A DNA stretch of 64,000 bases from NCBI GenBank assembly GCA_009996615.1, contig JAACZU010000002.1, positions 18,044 through 82,043 on the forward strand, given 5' to 3'. Positions 1 to 8,849 of the stretch are shown piece by piece. Numbering within the stretch: position 1 is the first letter of the stretch; every line of letters starts with the position of its first letter. The stretch is from Rhodanobacteraceae bacterium (GTDB lineage: Bacteria; Pseudomonadota; Gammaproteobacteria; Xanthomonadales; Rhodanobacteraceae). The notes beneath the pieces are model-generated. The model was not told the origin of the DNA. It saw only the letters and a list, made by a program, of their open reading frames with translations, and searched no databases. Position numbers and translations under genes: made by a program.

Positions 1-1
1 C

Positions 2-1312
2 GCCTACGACGCGACCGTCGGCTCGCTGCCGGTGCTCGACGACAAGGGCGAGACGATCGCCGACGTGATGTTCATCGCCTACACCGTGCCGGGCAAGGAC
101 CGGCCGGTCACGTTCGCGCTGAACGGCGGCCCCGGCGCCGCCTCGGTGTATCTCAACCTCGGCGCGCTCGGGCCCAAGCGCGTGCAGTTCGGCGCCGCGG
201 GCGACAGCCCGTCGGATCCGGCGATCGCGCACGACAACCCCGGTTCCTGGCTCGACTTCACCGACCTCGTGTTCATCGACCCGGTCGGCACCGGCTTCAG
301 CCGCGCGCGCATCGGCGAGGACGAGGCGAAGAAGAAGTTCTATGCGACCGAGGCCGACATCGAATACCTGTCGCGCATCGTCTACGACTGGCTGGTCAAG
401 AACGAGCGGCTGGGCGCGCGCAAGTACCTGGTCGGCGAAAGCTACGGCGGCTTCCGCGGCCCGCGCATCACGCACTACCTGCAGACGCGCCTGGGCGTGG
501 CGATGAACGGTTTGATCCTGGTCTCGCCGTACCTGGACCCGTCCGCCTCGAACAACGGCGACCTGTCGCCGCTGCCGTGGATGCTGACGCTGCCGACGAT
601 CGCCGCGGCCAACCTCGAGCGGCACGGCAAGCTGACCGACGCGGCGATGGCCGACATCGTCGCCTACACGCGCGGCGACTACGTGACCGACCTGCTCAAG
701 GGCCGCTCCGATCCGCAGGCGCTCGAGCGCATCGTCGCGCGCGTGACCGCGCTGTCCGGCCTCGACGCCGAGTTCGTGCGCCGCTCCGGCGGGCGCCTGG
801 AGACGCAGGCGTTCCTGCGCGAGGTGTTCCGCGACCAGGGCAAGCTCGGCAGCCGCTACGACGCCAACGTGACCGCGTGGGACCCGTTCCCGTTCGCGCC
901 GCAGCAGCGCACCAACGACCCGATCCTCGACGGCATCATCGCGCCGACCACCACCGCGATGGTCGACTTCATCACGCGCACCGCCGGCTGGAAATACACC
1001 GGCCGCTACAACGCGCTCAGCTACGAAGTGAACCGCGCCTGGGACCGCAAGGACGGCGAACGCGGCTCGGTGGCCGAACTGCGCCAGGCGGTCGCGATCG
1101 ACCCCAAGCTGCAGGTGCTGATCGTGCACGGCTGGGGCGATTTGTCGTGCCCGTTCATGGCCTCGCGCCTGATCGTCGACCAGATGCCGGTGATGGGCGA
1201 TGCGAACCGCGTGCAGGTCAAGCAGTACGCCGGCGGCCACATGTTCTACAGCCGCGGCGACAGCCAGGCCGCGCTGCGCCGCGACGTGATGGCGGTGTAT
1301 GCGGCGCATTGA
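2..1312 (+). CDS. Serine carboxypeptidase-like protein, peptidase family S10 (5' partial)
   Basis: Family S10 enzymes are alpha/beta-hydrolase serine carboxypeptidases that trim C-terminal residues of peptides; bacterial members are usually exported. The frame is open from base 2, so the real start and any signal peptide lie outside the window and 436 residues are visible. Seen in family order: the oxyanion-hole segment NGGPG, the nucleophile motif GESYGG (Ser codon at 440), the Asp in HGWGDLSCP and the His in YAGGHMFY near the end. The stop is TGA at 1310-1312. The next gene is convergent, with a palindromic repeat between them. Family assignment is firm; the substrate cannot be told from sequence. 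Confidence 0.9.
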   Translation, partial: AYDATVGSLPVLDDKGETIADVMFIAYTVPGKDRPVTFALNGGPGAASVYLNLGALGPKRVQFGAAGDSPSDPAIAHDNPGSWLDFTDLVFIDPVGTGFSRARIGEDEAKKKFYATEADIEYLSRIVYDWLVKNERLGARKYLVGESYGGFRGPRITHYLQTRLGVAMNGLILVSPYLDPSASNNGDLSPLPWMLTLPTIAAANLERHGKLTDAAMADIVAYTRGDYVTDLLKGRSDPQALERIVARVTALSGLDAEFVRRSGGRLETQAFLREVFRDQGKLGSRYDANVTAWDPFPFAPQQRTNDPILDGIIAPTTTAMVDFITRTAGWKYTGRYNALSYEVNRAWDRKDGERGSVAELRQAVAIDPKLQVLIVHGWGDLSCPFMASRLIVDQMPVMGDANRVQVKQYAGGHMFYSRGDSQAALRRDVMAVYAAH

Positions 1313-1355
1313 GCGGGTGTCTACGAAATAGGTTCGCTGGCCGCGCGCTTTTGAG

Positions 1356-1394
1356 CCCTCCCCTTCAAGGGGAGGGTTGGGTGGGGATGGTGTT
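1356..1394 (+). repeat. Palindromic intergenic repeat, copy 1 (CCCTCCCC type)
   Basis: An inverted repeat CCCTCCCCTTCAAGGGGAGGG is followed by TTGGGTGGGGATGGTG. The same element recurs at 5056-5095, 18758-18797, 29348-29387 (reverse) and 48279-48316 (reverse). Here it sits between convergent genes, where the hairpin could also end transcription. The remaining 1313-1571 holds no gene that I can see. Confidence 0.85.
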
Positions 1395-1571
1395 CGATCT
1401 TCGTGTTATCGATTTCCGCGAAAACCGCCCCGTATCCATGCGTTTTCCGCTCGCATCCCTGCGAGCGGCGCGCGTGGATGGAGTGTCCCGCCAAAGCCCC
1501 TTGGGGTGAGGGTACGGTCGAAGGACGACGCCCGCCCTCGCATCTCGCTCCCGGGCGCGTCGGATAGCACG

Positions 1572-2114
1572 CTATCGGTTGATCTCGCGCAACATGTCCC
1601 TGGCAGCCTGCAGCGTCGGCACGCCCATCTCCGCCCGCTCCGCGTCCGACACGACGGACTCGTCCACCTTGTACAGCTCCATCGGCGCCTCCGCGCTCGG
1701 CTTGTGGTACTGCGTGCCGTACCACTGCGGCACGTTCTTGCGCACCAGGATGCGATCCCACGCCGCCGCGGACAGCCAGCGCGCCCGCTTGCTGGCCGGG
1801 TCGAGCGTGGCGCTGAGTTGCGCCAGGCTGAAGGCGAGGCGGATGTCGTCGAGCGCTTCGCCGTGCTGGAACACCATCGCCGCGTGGTAGTAGTCGTTCG
1901 CGGTCTTGAGCTGGCCCGCCTTCAACATGCCCAGCACCTCGGCGCGATGCGCCCGGTCCTGCGGCGCGACGACGCTCCAGTCGATCGGCTGCTTCTGCCG
2001 GACCTGCTGGTCTTCCTTGAAGATCGCGCCGAGGCGCGCGTTGTCTTGCGGTGCGGCCGCGAATGCGGTCGAGTACGCGATGAAGAACACTGCAACTGCG
2101 AGCAGGCGACGCAT
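1572..2114 (-). CDS. Secreted DUF6624-like protein
   Basis: A 180-residue protein of unknown function. It begins with a clear signal peptide (MRRLLAVAVFFIAYSTAFA, then A-A-P). The body has QHGEALDDI in the middle and RILVRKNVPQWYGTQY toward the end; a QHA-like stretch followed by a D/R-v..G..Q.YGTQ segment is what I recall of DUF6624 proteins. The start at 2114 was preferred over upstream in-frame codons because GGAGGGGAG lies just before the ATG and the signal peptide starts there. It is divergent from the yaiI homologue, with start codons about 116 bp apart. The family call is by motif memory only. Confidence 0.6.
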   Translation of the reverse strand: MRRLLAVAVFFIAYSTAFAAAPQDNARLGAIFKEDQQVRQKQPIDWSVVAPQDRAHRAEVLGMLKAGQLKTANDYYHAAMVFQHGEALDDIRLAFSLAQLSATLDPASKRARWLSAAAWDRILVRKNVPQWYGTQYHKPSAEAPMELYKVDESVVSDAERAEMGVPTLQAARDMLREINR

Positions 2115-2230
2115 AGCTCCCCTCCGTGTCAACGTCCGTGTCCTCGGACCGGCGCCGACGGCGGAGGTTCCGTCGCGCCTCACGCCGCCACCATTGGCTA
2201 CGCTGCCCGACTTTCCCTGACGCCGCACGC

Positions 2231-2680
2231 ATGAAACTCTGGGTCGACGCCGACGCCTGTCCGAAGGTCATCAAGGACATCCTCTACCGCGCCGCCGAGC
2301 GCACGCGCACCGAGCTGATCCTGGTCGCGAACCGGCCGCTGGCGGTGCCGCGCTCGGCGTTCATCCGCAGCCGCACGGTCGCGTCCGGCTTCGACGTCGC
2401 CGACAACGCGATCATCGGCTGGGCCGAAGCGGGCGATCTCGTCGTGACCGCCGACATCCCGCTCGCCGCCGCGCTGGTCGACAAGGGCGTCACCGCGCTC
2501 AACCCGCGTGGCGAGCTGTACACCGCCGAGAACGCGCGCCAGCAGCTGTCGCTGCGCGACTTCATGGCCGAGCTGCGCGGCGCCGGCGTCGACACCGGCG
2601 GCCCGCCGGCGTTCGACCAACGCGACCGGCAGGCGTTCGCGAACCAGCTCGACCGGCTGCTGGCGCAGCGCTCCGGGTAG
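2231..2680 (+). CDS. yaiI: UPF0178 family protein YaiI
   Basis: 149 residues, the normal length for the UPF0178/YaiI family, a conserved group with a PIN-like fold and no proven function. It starts [11 protein letters not shown] with the conserved acidic DADACP segment that would form part of a nuclease-like site. Other family marks are [29 protein letters not shown] and NPRGELYT. An in-frame start about 105 bases upstream was rejected because the family begins at this Met. The GST gene downstream is convergent, leaving a 10-base gap. Confidence 0.9.
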   Translation: MKLWVDADACPKVIKDILYRAAERTRTELILVANRPLAVPRSAFIRSRTVASGFDVADNAIIGWAEAGDLVVTADIPLAAALVDKGVTALNPRGELYTAENARQQLSLRDFMAELRGAGVDTGGPPAFDQRDRQAFANQLDRLLAQRSG

Positions 2681-2690
2681 GCCTCAACCG

Positions 2691-3365
2691 TCACGGGGCA
2701 GCCTCGTCCGTGCCGGTCGGCGGCGCCGGCAGCTCGCGCGCCGAATGCGGATCGATCGCGTACGGATGGGTCACGTCGAGGAAACCCGGTTGCGCGCGCA
2801 CGCGCTCGATCCAGTCGCGCAATGCCGCGTACGGCTGCAGCGACAGGCCGGCCTCCTCCGCGCGGCTGGCATAGGCGAACACCGACATGTCGGCGATCGT
2901 GTAGGCGTCGCCGACGAGGAACAGGCGCATCGACAGCTCGGCCTCGAGGATCGCCAGTGCACGCAGCGCGGCGCCGCGCTTGGCCTCGACCAGCTCCGGC
3001 GAGCGCCGCGCGAGCTTGCCGGTCAGGCGCCAGTGGCGCAGGGCGCCGATGACCGATTCGATGCGCTCCTGCTCGAACGACAGCCACTGGCAGACCTTGG
3101 CGCGGCCGAACGGATCGGCCGGCAGGTAGCGCGTGCCGTCGGCCAGATACAACAGGATCGCGTTCGACTCGGCCAGCACGCGGCCGTCGTCGAGCCGGAT
3201 GGCGGGGACCGTGCCGGTCGGGCTGATGCGGCGGTAGTCCGCGTGCTGGCCGGCGCCTTCGAAGATGCTCACCGGTTCGGTGCGGTACTCCACGCCGAGG
3301 TGATTGAGCAGCAGGCGCACCTTCCAGGCGTTCTGCGAGGGCAGATAATCGAACAGGGTCAGCAT
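2691..3365 (-). CDS. Glutathione S-transferase family protein
   Basis: 224 residues with the two-domain layout of cytosolic GSTs. The N-terminal thioredoxin-like domain (about 1-80) contains SPTGTVPAI with the cis-Pro loop and ESNAILLYLA, which contacts glutathione. The helical C-terminal domain (about 90-205) carries the folding motif YTIADMSVFAY. The start at 3365 begins MLTLFDYLPSQNAWK, as expected for a GST; longer in-frame starts give a nonsense extension. No ligand can be assigned. It is divergent from ada, with about 150 bp between starts. Confidence 0.88.
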   Translation of the reverse strand: MLTLFDYLPSQNAWKVRLLLNHLGVEYRTEPVSIFEGAGQHADYRRISPTGTVPAIRLDDGRVLAESNAILLYLADGTRYLPADPFGRAKVCQWLSFEQERIESVIGALRHWRLTGKLARRSPELVEAKRGAALRALAILEAELSMRLFLVGDAYTIADMSVFAYASRAEEAGLSLQPYAALRDWIERVRAQPGFLDVTHPYAIDPHSARELPAPPTGTDEAAP

Positions 3366-3519
3366 CGGCGGCTCCAGCGGATCGGGAGCGGCACTTTCGC
3401 CGTCAGGCCGGGTGCCCGCCATCCGGTTCTTGCAGCGCATGGGTGGCGCAGAAAGCGGATGGTTCGGCCGGCGCGGGTGCGCGAGGATGGGCGGACTGCG
3501 GCCGAGGCGGAGAATGCTC

Positions 3520-4599
3520 ATGCGTGACGAGGACATGTGGCGCGCCGTGCAGCGGCGCGACGCGGCGGCGGACCATGCGTTCGTCTACGGCGTGTCGAGC
3601 ACCGGCGTGTACTGCCGGCCGTCCTGTCCGGCGCGGCGTGCGCGGCGCGAGCACGTGCGCTTCTTCGCCGATCCGGCCGCCGCCGCCGCGGCCGGCTTGC
3701 GCCCGTGCCGGCGCTGCCGTCCGCTCGAGCGCTGGCAGGACGATCCCGAGATCGCGCAGTTGCTGGCGCTGTGCCGGTTCGTCGACCTGCATGCGGACCC
3801 GCTGCCGGATGGCGGAGCGCTCGCCGCCCGCGCCGGGCTGGATGCGTTCCGGCTGAACCGGCTGTTCCGGCGTTACCTGACCATCACGCCCGGCGACTAT
3901 CTCGAACGCGAACGCGTGCGCCGCATCAAGCGCGCGCTGCGCACCTCGGCCTCGGTCACCGACGCGATCTACGATGCCGGCCTGGGTTCCAGCCGCGGCC
4001 TGTACGAGCGCGCGCCCCGCGCGCTCGGCATGACGCCGCGGCAATACCGCAGCGGCGGCGCCGGCCTGACGATTTCCTGGGCGATCGGCGCGACGCCGCT
4101 CGGGCCGGTCTGCATCGGGGCGACCGACCGCGGCATCTGCTACCTGCAGTTCGGCGAGGATCGCGACGGCCTGCTCGCCCAGCTCGCGGCCGAGTACCCG
4201 CGCGCGCAGCTCGCGCCGATGGCGCCCACGGCGCAGCCGGCGTTCGACGCCTGGATGGCGGCACTGAACGCGCACCTCGAAGGCCGCGTGCCGAGCCCGG
4301 ATCTGCCGCTGGACCTGCGCGGCACGGCGTTCCAGGTGCGCGTGTGGAACTACCTGCGCTCGATCCCGAGCGGCGCGGTGGTCTCCTACGGCGAGGCGGC
4401 GACGGCGCTCGACATGCCGCGTGCCGTGCGCGCGGTCGCGTCCGCCTGCGCACGCAACCGCGTCGCGGTGCTGGTGCCGTGCCACCGCGTGATCCGCGGC
4501 GACGGCGACCTCGGCGGCTACCGCTGGGGCCTGCCGCGCAAGCGCGCCCTGATCGACGCCGAGCGGCGCATCGCGGCGGCGCGCAAGCGCGCGCGCTAG
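3520..4599 (+). CDS. ada: Bifunctional DNA-methylation regulator/O6-methylguanine-DNA methyltransferase Ada
   Basis: Ada takes methyl groups from phosphotriesters onto an N-terminal Cys and from O6-methylguanine onto a C-terminal Cys, and once methylated activates alkylation-response genes. All parts are present in 359 residues: an N-terminal zinc domain with VYCRPSCPAR and CRRC, an AraC-type HTH (DYLERERVRRIKRAL to GMTPRQYR), and a methyltransferase domain ending in PCHRVI with the acceptor Cys. ATG 3520 has GGAG seven bases upstream; ATG 3514, two codons earlier, is possible but too close to that site. It is convergent with the TPR gene. Function is secure; the start is good to two codons. 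Confidence 0.95.
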   Translation: MRDEDMWRAVQRRDAAADHAFVYGVSSTGVYCRPSCPARRARREHVRFFADPAAAAAAGLRPCRRCRPLERWQDDPEIAQLLALCRFVDLHADPLPDGGALAARAGLDAFRLNRLFRRYLTITPGDYLERERVRRIKRALRTSASVTDAIYDAGLGSSRGLYERAPRALGMTPRQYRSGGAGLTISWAIGATPLGPVCIGATDRGICYLQFGEDRDGLLAQLAAEYPRAQLAPMAPTAQPAFDAWMAALNAHLEGRVPSPDLPLDLRGTAFQVRVWNYLRSIPSGAVVSYGEAATALDMPRAVRAVASACARNRVAVLVPCHRVIRGDGDLGGYRWGLPRKRALIDAERRIAAARKRAR

Positions 4600-4627
4600 G
4601 CGCCTGCGCGCGGGAGCGCCACGAAGG

Positions 4628-4957
4628 CTAGTCGTGCGTGCTTGCCAGCCGCTTCAGGAACACGCTCATTTCCTTGCGCGCCTGCTCGTCGCCGCGCGCA
4701 TGCGCGACCTCGATGCCGCGTTCGTAGGCGGCGATCGCGCCGGCGGTGTCGCCGGCGGCGGTCAACGCGCGGCCGAGCATCTTCCACGCCGCCGAATAGG
4801 TCGCGTCGAACGCGACCGCCTCGCGGAACGCGGCCGCGGCGCCGACGGCGTCCCCGTGGCCGAGCAGCGCGTTGCCGAGCGAGAAGCGCAGCAGCGCGCC
4901 GTCGCGCGGGCCGCCCAGTTGCGCGCGCAGGCGCGCGATGAAGTCGGTCGTGTCCAT
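4628..4957 (-). CDS. Small TPR-repeat protein
   Basis: 109 residues, almost wholly tetratricopeptide repeats: LLRFSLGNALLGHGDAVGA, then AWKMLGRALTAAGDTAGA, each in the W/L-G-A-P spacing of TPR helices, with a short basic tail (SVFLKRLAS). Such proteins are usually protein-protein adaptors. There is no signal peptide or membrane segment. The start MDTTDFIARLR at 4957 was chosen because the longer frame upstream translates the REP and CCCTCCCC repeats. It reads in the same direction as bdhA but is separated from it by those repeats. The partner is unknown. Confidence 0.8.
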   Translation of the reverse strand: MDTTDFIARLRAQLGGPRDGALLRFSLGNALLGHGDAVGAAAAFREAVAFDATYSAAWKMLGRALTAAGDTAGAIAAYERGIEVAHARGDEQARKEMSVFLKRLASTHD

Positions 4958-5023
4958 GCCGCGATCATCGCGCATCGGCGCGGCACGCGCAGCCGCAGCG
5001 GTGGGGGCGCGCAGGGCGGCCAG

Positions 5024-5095
5024 TGGGAGCGGCGGAAGCCGCGATGCTGTCAAAGCCCTCCCCTTCAAGGGGAGGGTTTGGGTGGGGATGGTGTT
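5024..5095 (+). repeat. REP hairpin followed by CCCTCCCC repeat (copy 2)
   Basis: A REP-like hairpin (GGGAGCGGCGGAAGCCGCGATGC, 5025-5047 approx.) is followed eight bases later by the palindrome at 5056-5095. The two families lie side by side here and again near 29.35 kb. The position is downstream of bdhA and upstream of the TPR gene. Confidence 0.85.
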
Positions 5096-5184
5096 TGCGA
5101 TGCCAGTCAAGAGCGTCGCGACTTCCGCCGCGCATCAACGCCGCTTTTCCGAATCCCCGATCTCCAATCACGAATCCCGGCTGA

Positions 5185-5967
5185 TCACTCCATGTACCAG
5201 CCGTGGCTGACGACCATGCTCTGGCCGGTCAGCGCATTGGTCTCGAAGCCAGCGAAGAACAATGCGCAGGCGGCGACGTCGTCGAGCGTGGTGAATTCGC
5301 CGTCGACGGTGTCCTTGAGCATGATGTTCTTGACGACCTCGGCCTCGGAGATGCCGAACTCCTTCGCCTGCTCGGGGATCTGCTTTTCGACCAGCGGCGT
5401 GCGCACGAAGCCGGGGCAGATCACGTTCGCGCGCACGCCGTGCGCGGCGCCTTCCTTCGCCACGACCCGGGCCAGGCCGAGCAGGCCGTGCTTGGCGGTC
5501 ACGTACGGCGCCTTCAGCGGCGAGGCCAGCTTGGAATGCACCGAGCCCATGTAGATGATCGCGCCGCCCTTGCCGCGCGCGTACATGTGGCGCAGGCAGG
5601 CGCGCGTGGTCAGGAACGCGCCGTCGAGGTGGATCGCCAGCAGCTTCTTCCAGTCGGCGTAGGAGAACTTCTCGACCGGATCGACGATCTGGATGCCGGC
5701 GTTGGAGACGAGGATGTCGACCGCGCCGAGCTGCTGCACGACCGCGTCGACGCCGGCGTCGACCGCCGCCTCGTCGGTCACGTCCATCGCGATGCCGATC
5801 GCCCTGACGCCCTGGGCGGCCAGCTCCCGCGCGACGGCCTGCGCGCCGGCCAGGTTCAGGTCGGCGATCGCGACCGCGGCGCCGTGCTGCGCGTACACCT
5901 CGGCGATGCGCTTGCCGATGCCGCTGGCCGCGCCGGTCACGATTGCCACCTTGCCGTCGAGTCGCAT
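5185..5967 (-). CDS. bdhA: D-3-hydroxybutyrate dehydrogenase (SDR family)
   Basis: An NAD-dependent short-chain dehydrogenase of 260 residues that interconverts 3-hydroxybutyrate and acetoacetate in ketone-body and polyhydroxybutyrate turnover. Seen: the cofactor motif TGAASGIG (residues 9-16), NAG after strand 4, a catalytic Ser in YMGSVHS and the Tyr-x3-Lys pair in [23 protein letters not shown] and the lid region with [12 protein letters not shown] are characteristic of 3-hydroxybutyrate dehydrogenases rather than generic SDRs. ATG 5967 has GAGGAAT eight bases upstream. No other PHB genes are close by. A different SDR substrate is possible but less likely. Confidence 0.88.
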   Translation of the reverse strand: MRLDGKVAIVTGAASGIGKRIAEVYAQHGAAVAIADLNLAGAQAVARELAAQGVRAIGIAMDVTDEAAVDAGVDAVVQQLGAVDILVSNAGIQIVDPVEKFSYADWKKLLAIHLDGAFLTTRACLRHMYARGKGGAIIYMGSVHSKLASPLKAPYVTAKHGLLGLARVVAKEGAAHGVRANVICPGFVRTPLVEKQIPEQAKEFGISEAEVVKNIMLKDTVDGEFTTLDDVAACALFFAGFETNALTGQSMVVSHGWYME

Positions 5968-6010
5968 TGCTGGATTCCTCATCATGGGGCGGCGCGCCGG
6001 CGCCGCGGAC

Positions 6011-6042
6011 AAAAAAAAATGCGCCGCGCGGGCGCGCGACGC
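6011..6042 (-). terminator. Strong intrinsic terminator
   Basis: Read leftward there is a 10-bp GC stem with one G-T pair (GCGTCGCGCG / CGCGCGGCGC) and two loop bases as drawn, followed directly by A and nine T residues (6011-6020). It lies 87 bp beyond the stop of the 6129-7097 gene and before bdhA, so it should end that transcript and separate the two genes. Confidence 0.9.
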
Positions 6043-6128
6043 AAGTCGGAGTGTGCATGAAGCTGGCACGTGGGACTCGCCCACGCCGCGCAAGTTCCGC
6101 ATTGCAGCAAACGCCCGCTGAACGGCCG

Positions 6129-7097
6129 TCATCGCGAGGCCGACAACTCGGCCAGGCGCGTGCGGTAGAGATCGGCCAGGCAGGCGCCGAGCGCCGCATC
6201 CGCCGGCTTGCAGGCCGCGTCGCGGCGACCGAGCCAGCCGCGCTGGGCCGCGCGGATCGCCTGCTTGTCGGCCGCCGCGTCGGCGCCGGCCAGGCGCTCG
6301 GCGTAGACGCGTGCGACTTCGCGGTCGAGCCGCGCCAGCGCCGCGTCGGCGCAGATCGCGTGCTCGACCGGCGTGGCAGCCTTGGCGCAGTCGAACGAGG
6401 CGACCGGCGCGCGCCAGTCCGCGCGCATGACCGGGCGCAGCGCGGCGAGCGGGATCCGCACGCTCTGCGGGCCGGCCGCGTAGGCGGCGACCTGGTATTG
6501 CGGGAACTCGATGCGCAGCGCATCGGGCAGCAGCAGGAAGTTCTCGAAGTTGGCCCAGTCGGGGCCCGCGCCGCGGCGGATCCACTCCACGTCGGTCATC
6601 GCATCGGGCCCTTCGAGCTGGCGCGTGAGATCGGCCACCACGAGCTGGCTGAGCCGCGCCAGGCCCTTGGCGCCGTCGAGCAGCTGCGCCAGGTCCAGGC
6701 GCTGGCCGTCCGGCCGCAGGTAGTTGAACGTGCGGATGTCGTTGCTCGGGTGCGCGCCGCCGGTGTAGGTCGAGTCGTCGAAGCGCACGGCGAACACCTG
6801 CGCGTCGTTGCGCACGACCTCGTAGTCGATGTGCAGCGTCCACGGGCCGGTCGGCACGTCCGGATCCGGATCCGCCTGCTGCTTGAAATCGGCCACCGCG
6901 TGCTCGACCCAGTCGGCCAGCTCGGCGTCGATCGCCTTCACGCCGGTGCGCGGGTAGGCCGCCTCGATCTCGTAGACGGGCGACTTCGCCGCGAGCGTGC
7001 GCTTTTCGATCTTCAGCGCGTCGGCCGCCTGCGCCGTGCTCACGAGCCAGCCCGCGGCCAACGCCAGCATCGCCCCGCACCACTGCCCTCGTGTCAT
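6129..7097 (-). CDS. Exported DUF3298 protein with LprI-like C-terminal domain
   Basis: 322 residues: a signal peptide (about 1-24, ending STAQA-A), then a DUF4163/DUF3298 region with the typical [12 protein letters not shown] and FNYLRPDG segments, then a C-terminal domain [25 protein letters not shown] with [12 protein letters not shown] and CLADLYRTR. The last part matches the LprI/DUF1311 pattern, a four-cysteine fold seen in lysozyme-inhibitor-like proteins. The two domain families are known; the combination suggests an envelope protein acting on or near peptidoglycan, which is inference. ATG 7097 follows GGGGGATGCG. It is followed by a strong terminator, so is probably a single-gene unit. 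Confidence 0.8.
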   Translation of the reverse strand: MTRGQWCGAMLALAAGWLVSTAQAADALKIEKRTLAAKSPVYEIEAAYPRTGVKAIDAELADWVEHAVADFKQQADPDPDVPTGPWTLHIDYEVVRNDAQVFAVRFDDSTYTGGAHPSNDIRTFNYLRPDGQRLDLAQLLDGAKGLARLSQLVVADLTRQLEGPDAMTDVEWIRRGAGPDWANFENFLLLPDALRIEFPQYQVAAYAAGPQSVRIPLAALRPVMRADWRAPVASFDCAKAATPVEHAICADAALARLDREVARVYAERLAGADAAADKQAIRAAQRGWLGRRDAACKPADAALGACLADLYRTRLAELSASR

Positions 7098-7246
7098 CGC
7101 ATCCCCCTTCGCGCGCCGTGCCGCCGTCGCGAACTTTGCCACAGCGGGAGCGGGTGGACACCGGTCGACGCGCACGCAGCGGGCCGGCCGACCAGGCATA
7201 GATCCGAACCGATCCGTGTTTTCCCGTGGCCGGTCGCGCCGGAGGA

Positions 7247-8647
7247 TCAGCCCTGCCCCTCGCGCGCTGGCGCGCGCGGGTCGATGTCGAGGTCCTTCAG
7301 CTTGCGGTACAGGTGCGTGCGCTCCATGCCGACCGCCTTGGCCAGCTTGCCGACGCTGCCGCCGGCGGCGTCGAGCTGGTGCAGCAGGTAGGCGCGCTCG
7401 AACTGCTCGCGCGCCTCGCGCAGCGGCAGGCTGAAGTCGACCGCCGGACCGGTCGCCACGGCGGCCGTCGAGGCCGGCGCGGGCGCGGCGGCGTGGCCGA
7501 GCGCGGCCTCGACCTCGTCGAGGCTGACGTCGCCGCTGCTGCCAAGCACGAGCAGGCGCTGCACGAGGTTGCGCAGCTCGCGCAGGTTGCCCGGCCAGGC
7601 GTAGTGGCGCAGGCGGTTCTGCACCGCGACCGGGAAGTTGCGGTACGGCAGCGCGTCGCGGTTGGCGAACCAGTCGGCGTAGTAGCGCAGCAGCTCGGGG
7701 ATGTCGTCGCCGCGCTCGCGCAGCGGCGGCATCGCCAGCGGCACGACCTTGAGCTGGTAGTACAGCTCCTCGCGGAAGCGTCCGGCGGCGACCAGCGCCT
7801 CCAGGTCCTGTGCGGTCGCGGCGACCACGCGCGCGCTGGTCGCGACCGGCTCGTGGCCGCCGCAGCGGATCAGCGCGCGGCGCTCGATCACGCTGGACAG
7901 GCGCAGCTGCAGTTCCGGGTCGAGCTCGGCGACCTCGTCGAGGAACAGCGTGCCGCCGTTGGCCTGTTCGACCAGGCCCTGCTGCACGCCGCCCGCGTCC
8001 TCGGCGCCGAACAGCGCGCGCGCGGCATGCTCGCGCGCGATCGCGCCGGCGGCGACGGTGACGAACGGTCCGCCACGGCGCGCGCTGCGCTCGTGCAGCG
8101 CGCGCGCCAGCGTCTCCTTGCCGGTGCCCGGCTCGCCGACGATCAGCACGCCGGTGTCGTGCGCGGCGATCTTGTCGAGCTGCGCGCGCAGCGCCTGCAT
8201 CGCCTTGCCGCTGCCGACCAGCTCGGCCGGCGCCGGCAGCTGGCGGCGCAGGCCCTCGTTCTCGCGCTTGAGCCGGCCGGCCTCGACCGCATGGGCGACC
8301 ACCAGCAGCAGCTTGGCCAGCGACAGCGGCTTTTCGATGAAGTCCCACGCGCCCAGGCGGGTCGCCTCGACCGCGGTCTCGACCGTGCCATGGCCGGAAA
8401 TCATGATGACCGGGCACGGCAGGCCACCGCGCTCGCTCCACTCGCGCAGCAGGCTGATGCCGTCGAGGTCGGGCATCCAGATGTCCAGCAGCACCACGTC
8501 CGGCCGCTGCAGCCGGCGCGCCTCGCGCGCGGCCGCGGCCGACTCGGCGACGTCGACGACGTAGCCCTCGTCCTCGAGGATGTCCTTGATCGTCGCGCGG
8601 ATGTCCGGCTCGTCGTCGACCACGAGCACGCGTGCGCCGTTCGTCAT
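7247..8647 (-). CDS. ntrX: NtrX-type response regulator (AAA+, Fis-like HTH) lacking GAFTGA
   Basis: 466 residues. The receiver (about 5-120) has the DDE pocket, phospho-Asp in [13 protein letters not shown] and the Lys in FIEKP. The AAA+ domain (about 140-375) has Walker A GEPGTGKE, Walker [10 protein letters not shown] and arginine-finger segments. A Fis-type HTH closes it ([21 protein letters not shown]). [11 protein letters not shown] and the HTH fit NtrX best. Odd point: between LFGAEDAGG and LVEQANGGT there is no GAFTGA loop, the part that touches sigma-54, so it may not be a classical sigma-54 activator. No ntrY kinase is adjacent. It is divergent from the glycosyltransferase pair. Confidence 0.82.
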   Translation of the reverse strand: MTNGARVLVVDDEPDIRATIKDILEDEGYVVDVAESAAAAREARRLQRPDVVLLDIWMPDLDGISLLREWSERGGLPCPVIMISGHGTVETAVEATRLGAWDFIEKPLSLAKLLLVVAHAVEAGRLKRENEGLRRQLPAPAELVGSGKAMQALRAQLDKIAAHDTGVLIVGEPGTGKETLARALHERSARRGGPFVTVAAGAIAREHAARALFGAEDAGGVQQGLVEQANGGTLFLDEVAELDPELQLRLSSVIERRALIRCGGHEPVATSARVVAATAQDLEALVAAGRFREELYYQLKVVPLAMPPLRERGDDIPELLRYYADWFANRDALPYRNFPVAVQNRLRHYAWPGNLRELRNLVQRLLVLGSSGDVSLDEVEAALGHAAAPAPASTAAVATGPAVDFSLPLREAREQFERAYLLHQLDAAGGSVGKLAKAVGMERTHLYRKLKDLDIDPRAPAREGQG

Positions 8648-8746
8648 GCTGCCGCCCTATGTCGCGAAAAGGAGACAGCGAGCATAGCGCAGGCGGAAGA
8701 CAAAGCCGAAAGATTGAAACGCGGCAAGTGCCAGGGCCGCATGAAG

Positions 8747-8769
8747 CCCCTCTCCCGTCGGGAGAGGGG
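8747..8769. repeat. 10-bp perfect hairpin related to the CCCTCCCC repeat
   Basis: CCCCTCTCCC and GGGAGAGGGG are separated by GTC and followed by TTGGGGAGACGG, which resembles the tail of the CCCTCCCC repeats with changed stem bases. It lies in the divergent gap between ntrX and the glycosyltransferase genes, so it is not a terminator for either. Confidence 0.6.
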
Positions 8770-8849
8770 TTGGGGAGACGGTTCGGGCGAAGTACGACAG
8801 GCCACGGCTTCGACTTCTGCCGCCGGGCCGCCTCCGCTACGCTTGCGCG

